NCBI GenBank assembly: GCA_032249055.1
Contig: JAVVGP010000003.1
Span: 1 to 34,607 of the forward strand
DNA from: SCGC-AAA471-B05 sp032249055
Lineage (GTDB): Archaea > Thermoproteota > Thermoprotei > Gearchaeales > Gearchaeaceae
DNA: 34,607 bases
Reading direction: 5' to 3'
Part shown: positions 16,251 through 23,024 of the stretch, in pieces
Layout of the letters: every line of letters starts with the position of its first letter
Numbering within the stretch: position 1 is the first letter of the stretch
Translations under genes and position numbers: made by a program
Notes under the pieces: generated by a model
What the model saw: only the letters and a program-made list of their open reading frames with translations
What the model was told of the DNA's origin: nothing
The model's database searches: none

Positions 16251-18221
16251 ATGAATATTAGAGGCATAAGCTGGCTTATAGGAGGAGCCCAAGGAACTGG
16301 AATAGAAAGGGGTGCAAGCATATTTCTGACCGCTATTGTTAGTGCTGGTTATTATGTTTTTGGTAAGAGAGAATATCATTCGAACATTATGGGAGAACAT
16401 AGTTATTATTATGTAAGATTCGATTCTAAACCTGTACATTCCCATATTGAAAGATATAATATATTAGCTTCATATGATGCAGAAACAATCTTTAGACATA
16501 GCTTAGAAGGATTGACAGGTTCAGCTATAATTTATAATTCTGCTCATATAAATGTTAAAACCAAAGATATTCCTACATTAGATAAAAGAGTAAGAGAAGA
16601 TATTCATAAAAGATTCAACAATGACCTTGTTTCCATATCTGATGTTTTAAAAGAAGCACAATCTTATGGTATCAAAAGCTTTCCAATAAATTATAATGAA
16701 ATTTTAAATAAAGTTTCATTAAGAACAGGAGAAAAGCTTTCAGAATTAACTAGAATGAATAACGTAATAGCAGTTTCAGCTTCTCTTGCTATTTTAAAAT
16801 TTGATCTAGATTTATTAAAAAAAGCTATAAATAGGGTTTTTAAAGGAAGAAAAGCTGTCGTAGAATTAAATTCTATTGTAGCTGAAGAAACGTACAATTT
16901 TGTTAATTCCTTAGGCTACCCCAATGAATTTAATATAAGAGTAAATCCAATTAATAATAATAACAAAAGACTTCTAATAAACGGTAACCAAGCTATAGCT
17001 TTAGGAAAACTTTTGGGAGGTTGCAGATTTCAAACATATTATCCTATAACTCCTGCTACCGATGAAAGCTCTTTTTTAGAAGAGCATGAAATTTTTGATG
17101 TTGAATATTATGATCCATCAAGATCAGAAAGAGAAATCTTAAAAGGAGCTGGCTCAATCGTTGTTGTAGAAACAGAAGATGAGATAGCAGCGATAACAAT
17201 GGCTTCAGGTGCAGCTTTGGCTGGAGCAAGAGCTTCAACTTCAACTTCAGGCCCTGGTTTTTCTTTAATGGTTGAAGGTTTGGGTTTTGCAGGAATGAAT
17301 GAAATTCCTGTTGTAATTACACATTATCAAAGGGGAGCCCCTTCTACAGGTATGCCGACTAGAACAGAGCAAGGAGATTTAAGATTTGTACTTCATGCAT
17401 CGCATGGAGAATTTCCTAGAATTGTATTAGCTTCAGGAGATATAACAGAGTGTTTCTATGATGCTATAAGGTGCTTTAACTATGCTGAAAGATACCAATT
17501 ACCTGTAATTCATTTAGTAGATAGATTTTTAGCTCAATCTACTGCATCCATTGAACCCTTTGATACTAAATCAATAAGAATAGATAGAGGAATAATATTT
17601 GAAGAAAAAGATTTGGAAAAATTAAAAGCTGCTGGAGAAAAATATAAACGTTTTGCTTTTAATTCTACAGGGATTTCTCCAAGAGTTTTTCTAGGAACAA
17701 AAAATGCTGTATTTTGGATTACAGGGGATGAGCATGATGAGTTTGGACATATAACAGAGGATCCAGTAATAAGAGATAAAATGATGGAGAAAAGAATGAA
17801 AAAACTTGAAATAGCAGATAAAGAAATTCCTTTAGAAGAAAAAGTTAATCACTTCTATGCTTCAGAAAATCCAGACTTAACAATTGTAAGCTGGGGTTCA
17901 ACTAAAGGAGTAATATTAGATTTAATTGAAGAATTATCAAAGGAAGGCTATAAAATAGAATTTTTACAAATAAGATTAATGTTACCATTTCCTTCAAGCT
18001 ATGTAGAAAAAGTTTTAAACGGTAAAAAATGGGTATGTGTAGAGAACAATTATTCAGGACAACTTGCAGGATTAATAAGAGAAAAAACAGGATTAAAACC
18101 AAACAATTTGATAGTTAAATATAATGGAAGACAAATATCTTTAGATGAAATTTATATAGCTGTTAAATCAATATTGGAAGGTAGATCAAGTTATAGGGTG
18201 GTGTTGAGAGGTGGAGCTTAA
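16251..18221 (+). CDS. 2-oxoacid:ferredoxin oxidoreductase, fused gamma-alpha subunit
   Basis: The 656-residue chain combines the gamma domain (about 1-190, GGAQGTGIERGASIF at 13-27) with the alpha (Pyr) domain. The fused crenarchaeal type makes an alpha-beta enzyme that oxidises pyruvate and/or 2-oxoglutarate to acyl-CoA and reduces ferredoxin. The family signature YPITPATDES, in place of YPITPSSE, lies near 264-273. A CoA/substrate-handling stretch, GASTSTSGPGFSLM-like, is near 330. The C-terminal transketolase-like domain includes WGSTKG near 545. The substrate range cannot be fixed by eye. The last 11 nt overlap the beta-subunit gene, indicating coupled translation. A TATA-like run (16216-16226) precedes the ATG. 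Confidence 0.95.
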   Translation: MNIRGISWLIGGAQGTGIERGASIFLTAIVSAGYYVFGKREYHSNIMGEHSYYYVRFDSKPVHSHIERYNILASYDAETIFRHSLEGLTGSAIIYNSAHINVKTKDIPTLDKRVREDIHKRFNNDLVSISDVLKEAQSYGIKSFPINYNEILNKVSLRTGEKLSELTRMNNVIAVSASLAILKFDLDLLKKAINRVFKGRKAVVELNSIVAEETYNFVNSLGYPNEFNIRVNPINNNNKRLLINGNQAIALGKLLGGCRFQTYYPITPATDESSFLEEHEIFDVEYYDPSRSEREILKGAGSIVVVETEDEIAAITMASGAALAGARASTSTSGPGFSLMVEGLGFAGMNEIPVVITHYQRGAPSTGMPTRTEQGDLRFVLHASHGEFPRIVLASGDITECFYDAIRCFNYAERYQLPVIHLVDRFLAQSTASIEPFDTKSIRIDRGIIFEEKDLEKLKAAGEKYKRFAFNSTGISPRVFLGTKNAVFWITGDEHDEFGHITEDPVIRDKMMEKRMKKLEIADKEIPLEEKVNHFYASENPDLTIVSWGSTKGVILDLIEELSKEGYKIEFLQIRLMLPFPSSYVEKVLNGKKWVCVENNYSGQLAGLIREKTGLKPNNLIVKYNGRQISLDEIYIAVKSILEGRSSYRVVLRGGA

Positions 18222-19143
18222 ACTAACAGATTATAGAACTGAGGTACATGCAAACTGGTGTCCAGGATGCGGAGACTATGGTATACTAAGTTCTATACAG
18301 CAAGCATTATATGAGCTAAAACTTGATCCTAGCAATGTAGCTATATTTTCAGGAATAGGATGCAGTGCAAAAACTCCTCATTATATTAATGCATACGGAA
18401 TACATACTTTACATGGCAGAGCTTTACCTTATGCAGTAGGTGCTAAATTAGCTAATCCAGATCTTACTGTTCTAGTTGTGCTTGGCGACGGTGATGGTTT
18501 AGGAATAGGTGCAGGTCATTTTGTTAATACAGGAAGGAGGAATGTTGATATAACTGTAATATTATATGATAATGGAGTTTATGGATTAACTAAAGGTCAG
18601 GCTTCGCCAACTTTGAAATTGGGTCTAAAGACAAAATCTCTACCAAAACCAAATATTAATCAAGCAGTAAATCCAATACTTTTAGCTTTTGCTTCAGGAT
18701 ATACATTCATAGCAAGAGGTTATGCATATGACGTGCCTCATTTAAAAAATTTAATTAAAGAAGCTATAAATCATAAAGGCTTAGCTTTGGTTCATGTTTT
18801 ACAACCATGTCCTGTATATAACGATATAAATACAAAAGAATGGTATTCTACTAGATTATATAAATTAGAACAGGAAGGTTATGAATGTGTAATAACAAAT
18901 GAAACAAGCGAAGAAGAATATTTAAGAAAAGTATCATTACTAATTAAAAAAGCTAGTGAATGGGGTAATAGAATACCTATAGGTATATTTTATAGAGATT
19001 TAAGATATACCACTTATGAAGAAAGAATAGAATCAAGAATTCCTGCTTATAGATTAAATCCTCCTGCAAAGCAAAAAATATGCGATGCTTATGGAAGACC
19101 TTTAACACATATAGAAAAAATTTTAGAGGAATTTTTAATTTAG
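18211..19143 (+). CDS. 2-oxoacid:ferredoxin oxidoreductase, beta subunit
   Basis: The 310-residue TPP-binding partner of the preceding subunit has WCPGCGDYGIL at 16-26. Cys17, Cys20, Cys51 (in GIGCSAK) and Cys200 (in LQPCPVYND) match the four [4Fe-4S] ligands of the crenarchaeal beta subunit. The TPP/Mg motif GDGDGLGIGAGHFVNTGRRN lies near 93-112. The usual Asn-His pair is Gly-His here (GAGH), which is worth noting. The start at 18211 overlaps the alpha gene by 11 nt. The gene ends in a 4-bp convergent overlap with sufS. Confidence 0.95.
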   Translation: MELKLTDYRTEVHANWCPGCGDYGILSSIQQALYELKLDPSNVAIFSGIGCSAKTPHYINAYGIHTLHGRALPYAVGAKLANPDLTVLVVLGDGDGLGIGAGHFVNTGRRNVDITVILYDNGVYGLTKGQASPTLKLGLKTKSLPKPNINQAVNPILLAFASGYTFIARGYAYDVPHLKNLIKEAINHKGLALVHVLQPCPVYNDINTKEWYSTRLYKLEQEGYECVITNETSEEEYLRKVSLLIKKASEWGNRIPIGIFYRDLRYTTYEERIESRIPAYRLNPPAKQKICDAYGRPLTHIEKILEEFLI

Positions 19144-20384
19144 TCTATTTTAAAAATTTTTTTAACTAGCATTAAACCTTCATATAATCTGTCTATATCT
19201 TCATAACAGTTATAAATGTAAAAACTTGCTCTTGCCATTGCTGGTACATCAAATCTTTTCATTACTAATTTAGCACAATGATGTCCTGCTCTTATTTGTA
19301 TTCCTTCTTGATCTAAAATTGTTGCCACATCATGGGCATGAACATCTTTGATATTAAATGAAATAACTCCTCCTCTAATCTCGCTATTCTTTGGACCATA
19401 AATTGTTAACCCTTTAATTTCTTGTAATTTATCCAAAGCATATTCAACCAAAAGTTTTTCATGTTCCCTTACTTTATCCATACCAATTTTTGTTAAATAT
19501 CTTATAGCTTCACCTAAAGCTATTCCTCCTTCAACATTAGGAGTACCAGCTTCATATTTCCAAGGTAAATCGTTCCATGTCGAATAATAATAATCTACTT
19601 CTTTTATCATTTCTCCTCCCGTTAAAAATGGCTCCATTTCTTCAAGAATTTCTTTTTTAGCATATAAAACACCTATTCCCATTGGGCCTAGCATTTTATG
19701 TCCAGAAAAGGCTAAAAAATCACAATCAATTTCTCTTACATTTACTGGCATATGAGGTACAGATTGTGCTCCATCAATTAAAACTAGTGCTCCAGCTTCA
19801 TGAGCCATTTTTGTTAATTCTTTAACAGGATTTATTGTTCCTAAAGTATTTGAAACATGTGTAAAGGCGAAAATCTTTAAAGGTTTATCTATTTTATAAA
19901 AATCATTTGAATCTAATAAGCCTTCATCAGTTATTCCTATGTATTCCAATTTCGCTTCTTTTTCTTTTGAAAGGATCTGCCATGGAACTATATTGCTATG
20001 ATGTTCCATTTGAGTTATTAATATTCTATCTCCCTTTACTACATTTTTTCTCCCCCATGCATAAGCAACAAGATTTATTGCTTCTGTAGCATTTCTTACA
20101 AAGAGAATTTCTTCATAACTTTTAGCGTTTATAAATCTAGCGACTTCTTTTCTACTTTCTTCGTAAGCTAGAGTAGCTTCTTCAGCTAATGTATATACTC
20201 CACGATGAACATTTGCACAATAATTTTTATAAAAATTTTCTATAGCCTTTATCACTTGTATTGGCTTTTGGGATGTAGCAGTGCTATCCAAATAAACCAA
20301 ATCCTTATTGTTTATTTTTCTTTGAAAAATAGGAAAATCTTCTTTAATTTTTTTAACATCAAAAACTTCTTGAATTTTTAGCAT
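19140..20384 (-). CDS. sufS: Cysteine desulfurase, SufS type
   Basis: SufS is a PLP enzyme that moves sulfur from cysteine to a persulfide for iron-sulfur cluster assembly. The 414-residue protein has the PLP lysine in FSGHKMLGPMGIGVL (about 229) and the catalytic cysteine in RAGHHCAKLVM (about 369). The group II (SufS/CsdA) context ends in a conserved RASFYIYN. MEHHSN near 127-132 is another family signature. It lies beside the ferredoxin oxidoreductase genes, whose beta subunit needs a [4Fe-4S] cluster, and is divergent from the peroxiredoxin gene. No SufB/C/D genes are in the window. Confidence 0.95.
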   Translation of the reverse strand: MLKIQEVFDVKKIKEDFPIFQRKINNKDLVYLDSTATSQKPIQVIKAIENFYKNYCANVHRGVYTLAEEATLAYEESRKEVARFINAKSYEEILFVRNATEAINLVAYAWGRKNVVKGDRILITQMEHHSNIVPWQILSKEKEAKLEYIGITDEGLLDSNDFYKIDKPLKIFAFTHVSNTLGTINPVKELTKMAHEAGALVLIDGAQSVPHMPVNVREIDCDFLAFSGHKMLGPMGIGVLYAKKEILEEMEPFLTGGEMIKEVDYYYSTWNDLPWKYEAGTPNVEGGIALGEAIRYLTKIGMDKVREHEKLLVEYALDKLQEIKGLTIYGPKNSEIRGGVISFNIKDVHAHDVATILDQEGIQIRAGHHCAKLVMKRFDVPAMARASFYIYNCYEDIDRLYEGLMLVKKIFKID

Positions 20385-20405
20385 TCTAAAATAATACTTT
20401 TCATC

Positions 20406-20415
20406 ATTTATTTAA
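20406..20415. promoter_or_regulatory. Shared TATA-like element between sufS and bcp
   Basis: ATTTATTTAA is about 26 nt from the sufS ATG (20384, minus) and about 30 nt from the bcp ATG (20440, plus). It is A/T-only and close to self-complementary, so both divergent genes may use it or closely overlapping boxes. Confidence 0.45.
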
Positions 20416-20439
20416 GTGTTACTTTTTATTATTTTTAAT

Positions 20440-20913
20440 ATGAGTAAATTAGAAGAGGGTCAAATAGCTCCAGATTTTGAAGCATTATCATTGTTAAGAG
20501 GGAAAGTTAGTCTAAGAGATCTAATAAAGGATAAAAAGTACTTAGTATTGTATTTTTATCCAAAGGATGATACAATGGGTTGTACAAAAGAAGCCTGTAG
20601 CTTTAGAGATTATTTCCATAACATTAAAGAGTTAAATGCTGAAGTTGTAGGTGTGAGTCTCGATGATATAGAATCGCATAAAAAGTTTGCCCAAAAATAT
20701 AATTTGCCATTCGATTTGATCTATGATGAAGATGGAAAAATTTCTGAAAAGTATGGTGTTCTTAAAAGCATATTTGGTAAAAAGTTCGCATCGCGTGTTA
20801 CCTTTATAATCAATAATGAAGGAAAAATAGTTAAAATATTTAGAAAAGTTAATGCTGCTGAACATGGTAAGGAAGTTTATGAATTTCTAAAGAATTTAGA
20901 AACAAATAAATGA
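20440..20913 (+). CDS. bcp: Peroxiredoxin, Bcp/PrxQ type
   Basis: This thiol peroxidase reduces hydrogen peroxide and organic peroxides. From ATG 20440 it has 157 residues. It contains APDF (about 10-13), LYFYPKDDTMGCTKEACSFR (about 36-55) with the peroxidatic Cys and a second Cys five residues later, and RVTFIINNEGKI near the C-terminus. This is the atypical 2-Cys PrxQ arrangement. The Pro of the usual TPGC is Met here (TMGC). A GTG at 20416 would add eight residues, but it abuts the putative TATA element, so I reject it. It is divergent from sufS and overlaps the coiled-coil gene by ATGA. Confidence 0.93.
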   Translation: MSKLEEGQIAPDFEALSLLRGKVSLRDLIKDKKYLVLYFYPKDDTMGCTKEACSFRDYFHNIKELNAEVVGVSLDDIESHKKFAQKYNLPFDLIYDEDGKISEKYGVLKSIFGKKFASRVTFIINNEGKIVKIFRKVNAAEHGKEVYEFLKNLETNK

Positions 20914-21350
20914 TTTATGAAGAAATTTATCAAAAAATAAATAAAAAAATAAAAGAATTAGAAAATAAATATAAATCATTAAAAATAAAAAATGAAATTA
21001 TAGAAGAAGAATTAAAAGAACTTAAAAACATAGAAAAATTTATAAAAAATAAAAATGTTTTAATAAAATTTTATAGAAAGTTGATAGATAAGAAATTAAA
21101 AACAAAAGAATTTTCATTCTTATCCCAACATTTTGATTTAAGTTATGAAGAAATGCTTCCTGAGAAGAGAGCAAGTTATGAAGATTTTAAGTTATTTTTG
21201 GAAACTAAGAAATATAATGTGTTACCATGGGATGAATTTTTGGAACCATGGAGAAATTATTATTTAACCTTGAATGAAATTATGGAAAAAGACAAAGAAG
21301 CAGAATTAAAATTTAAATTAATTGAATATTATCTCTCTCATCTTAAGTGA
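20910..21350 (+). CDS. Unknown coiled-coil protein
   Basis: This 146-residue protein is not recognised. Residues about 1-50 are Lys/Glu/Ile-rich with heptad spacing (a coiled coil). The C-terminal part contains WDEFLEPWRNYY near 109-120 and a helical end. It has no cysteines, signal peptide or membrane helix. It overlaps the bcp stop by ATGA, so it should be co-expressed with the peroxiredoxin. A scaffold or chaperone role with Bcp would be speculation. Confidence 0.6.
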   Translation: MIYEEIYQKINKKIKELENKYKSLKIKNEIIEEELKELKNIEKFIKNKNVLIKFYRKLIDKKLKTKEFSFLSQHFDLSYEEMLPEKRASYEDFKLFLETKKYNVLPWDEFLEPWRNYYLTLNEIMEKDKEAELKFKLIEYYLSHLK

Positions 21351-21378
21351 CTTAAATTTTTTATTTTTAATTAAATTA

Positions 21379-21402
21379 AAACAAAAATGTTAACTTTTGT
21401 TT
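21379..21402. repeat. Short inverted repeat, possible 3'-end hairpin
   Basis: AAACAAAA pairs with TTTTGTTT across an 8-nt loop containing GTTAAC. It lies 28 nt after the stop of the coiled-coil gene, so it may mark the transcript end. Archaeal termination normally depends on T-tracts rather than hairpins. Confidence 0.5.
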
Positions 21403-21410
21403 AAGGTATA

Positions 21411-21435
21411 TTTTCCATAAAAATTTTATGGAAAA
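21411..21435. repeat. 12-bp perfect palindrome with one central base
   Basis: TTTTCCATAAAA and TTTTATGGAAAA flank a single A. This perfect dyad could be a binding site for a dimeric regulator or a hairpin. It lies between the coiled-coil gene and the long hairpin element. Confidence 0.6.
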
Positions 21436-21513
21436 AATGAATTAAGATTTAATTAACCATAAAGTTAGTTTTTCAAATAAAGGAATTTTCACCAATTTTT
21501 ATGAAGAGATCAA

Positions 21514-21523
21514 TTTTATATTA
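21514..21523 (+). promoter_or_regulatory. TATA-like box preceding the hairpin RNA candidate
   Basis: TTTTATATTA is centred 26-27 nt before the first paired base of the hairpin (21545). A purine-rich GAAGAGAT stretch upstream could serve as BRE. The spacing fits transcription starting at the hairpin base. Confidence 0.5.
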
Positions 21524-21544
21524 CAAAAGAAAGAAAGGTAAATA

Positions 21545-21700
21545 GGTGCAGGGCAAACCTATAACCAGGTTTGTCTTGTACCTATGTATTGGATATAAGC
21601 AACACCGGGGGCTTCCATAGGTCGCCCCCGCCTATGGAAGGTGTTGTTTATATCCAATACATAGGTACAAGACAAGCTTGGTTATGGGCTTAAATGCACC
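21545..21700 (+). ncRNA. Candidate structured RNA: 156-nt long hairpin with G-rich bulge and C-rich apical loop
   Basis: GGTGCA (21545-21550) pairs with TGCACC (21695-21700). After a small asymmetric internal loop, 21558-21606 pairs base for base with 21640-21688. That is 49 contiguous pairs, four of them G·U at 21560, 21568, 21570 and 21599. A 6-nt bulge GGGGGC (21607-21612) follows, then a 9-bp helix (21613-21621 with 21631-21639) and a 9-nt loop TCGCCCCCG. It is more G+C-rich than its surroundings, like the tRNA and 5S genes here. A TATA-like box lies upstream and a T-rich run (21713-21730) downstream. It matches no RNA family I know. A palindromic mobile element (MITE-like) is the main alternative. 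The strand is inferred from the TATA position. Confidence 0.5.
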
Positions 21701-21703
21701 ATT

Positions 21704-22345
21704 CTAAAATAGTTCTTTTCTCATTTCTTTGATGTAATTCAAATATTCTTTAAATTCCAACTTTTTAATTGAAACTTTATCAACATGGATTATATAAATA
21801 TAATTAATCTTGGCGTTTCTTAACTCCTCTAGTGTTATTGGAGGTGCTTTGTAATACCTATCTAAAACATCTTTTATATTTTTCATATATTCTTCTCTCC
21901 GTTCATCAGGGTCTAGCGCAAAAATTTCAGGAATTTGTAACAAATGAAAAGGAGGAATTGCTAAAGAAAAAATATCAGCATACTTTGAATATCTTGCTAT
22001 TTTACTTATTTCTCTTGCATATCTATATGTTACAGGATCTGTAGAATATTCAGGTGGGACAAATCCTGTTTCTACTTCAATTATTTCTTTTTTGTTTTCA
22101 TAATAAACAATTAAATCAACTGTTAGATTATTTATTTCCTTTTCAATTTCAATTTCTTTGTTTTCTTTTATTAAATTCAATGCTAACACTAGTTCCATCA
22201 TAGTGTGATTGGACTTTAAGAGCTGCCTAAGATATAAATCTATTACTCTATCAACAATACCTTTAAATAATTTTCTCTGTTTTTCATCCAAATTTTTACT
22301 TTCTCTTTGATAAAAGTCTTCTAACTCTAACAAAAACTTATTCAT
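21704..22345 (-). CDS. Putative PD-(D/E)XK-like nuclease, unknown family
   Basis: The 213-residue protein has an all-helical N-terminal part (1-70). A restriction-endonuclease-like core then reads VDLIVYYENKKEIIEVETG (76-94): Asp77 on one strand and Glu90-x-Glu92 on the next, as in PD-(D/E)XK variants with EVE in place of ExK. Glu51 could be the accessory acidic residue. The C-terminal half is Pro/Tyr-rich (PPFHLLQIPEIFALDPDERR near 127-146) and I do not recognise it. There is no signal peptide. Its stop codon lies 4 nt from the long hairpin element, suggesting the two might travel or function together. The nuclease call rests on the motif alone. Confidence 0.55.
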   Translation of the reverse strand: MNKFLLELEDFYQRESKNLDEKQRKLFKGIVDRVIDLYLRQLLKSNHTMMELVLALNLIKENKEIEIEKEINNLTVDLIVYYENKKEIIEVETGFVPPEYSTDPVTYRYAREISKIARYSKYADIFSLAIPPFHLLQIPEIFALDPDERREEYMKNIKDVLDRYYKAPPITLEELRNAKINYIYIIHVDKVSIKKLEFKEYLNYIKEMRKELF

Positions 22346-22426
22346 AAAACTATAAATAAAAATAAATAAATTTAACTACAATAGAAATCTTTCTATTTCT
22401 TATAAATTTGTTGGATTGGAAAGGAG

Positions 22427-22846
22427 TTAGGGATAAACTAACGTTACAGTAATTTTAGAGTTTACTTGACCTGCAACAAGAATTATTAACTTATATTTGC
22501 CAGCAGGCAAATTGACTGTAAATGAATCTCCTACGCTTGGATCTAATTTAACCCATTTTGTAGAATGGTTTCTCCAATTATCAAGATTTACTATATGGAT
22601 TGCTATTACTTTAATTTTTCCATTTAAACTTTTAATCGTCACGCTCCATTGTCCATCGTTTTGTGTGGTAATATTTTCGCGATATTTTTCTATTCTCTTT
22701 GATAAACTAATTGTAATATCTTTTTCATTTAGTTGTGGTGTTTGAGCTTTAATAATCTGATTGCCTACATTATATATTGCTATTACAGATATTGCAACTA
22801 ATATTACTATTAAACTCGTAGCTAAAATAGTCTTATTCCTTTGCAT
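22427..22846 (-). CDS. Small membrane-anchored or secreted protein, unknown
   Basis: The 139-residue protein has an N-terminal hydrophobic segment (about 7-27, after MQRNK) and then an exterior domain. That domain is rich in beta-strand patterns, VTIKSLNGKIKVIAIHIVN and FTVNLPAGKYKLIILVAGQ, which looks like a small immunoglobulin-like or C2-like sandwich. Sequons NIT and NHS allow glycosylation, and there are no cysteines. A TATA-like box (about 22865-22875) sits at leaderless distance. No family is recognised. Confidence 0.62.
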   Translation of the reverse strand: MQRNKTILATSLIVILVAISVIAIYNVGNQIIKAQTPQLNEKDITISLSKRIEKYRENITTQNDGQWSVTIKSLNGKIKVIAIHIVNLDNWRNHSTKWVKLDPSVGDSFTVNLPAGKYKLIILVAGQVNSKITVTLVYP

Positions 22847-22918
22847 AAATTAATAATTTTTTACTTATAATATAAAATTTGATTTCTTGAACGTTTATGC
22901 AAATGTTTTGAATATAAA

Positions 22919-22990
22919 AGCCGGGTGAGGGATTCGAACCCCCGTGATGCGGCTCTGCAGGCCGCCGCATAGCCACTCTGCCAACCCGGC
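22919..22990 (-). tRNA. tRNA-Cys(GCA), intronless
   Basis: On the minus strand GCCGGGT (22984-22990) pairs with ACCCGGC, followed by discriminator U, an identity element of tRNA-Cys. The anticodon arm GCGGC-CTGCAGA-GCCGC gives GCA, and the T arm is GGGGG-TTCGAAT-CCCTC with one G·U. The D stem has one mismatch (13:22). The length is 72 nt, with no CCA encoded and no intron. Confidence 0.96.
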
Positions 22991-23024
22991 TCCAATAAAA
23001 ATTTATTTAAAATGATTTTTAAAT

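Larger units (their letters stand above)
21351..21703. other. Gene-free 353-bp gap with three nested or tandem palindromes
   Basis: No open reading frame of note lies here. The left half is very AT-rich with two short palindromes (21379-21402 and 21411-21435). The right half is the long hairpin element (21545-21700). The flanking genes converge on the gap. Confidence 0.85.

Noticed and set aside
21545..21700. Long palindrome as a MITE or insertion-sequence remnant with terminal repeats
   Set aside because: No target-site duplication is visible (left flank AAATA, right flank ATTCT) and only one copy is in the window. The upstream TATA spacing and G·U pattern fit an RNA better. The idea is kept as the main alternative.
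21545..21700. SRP RNA or RNase P RNA
   Set aside because: It lacks the SRP helix 8 pattern and the RNase P conserved core, and the single long stem does not fit either architecture.
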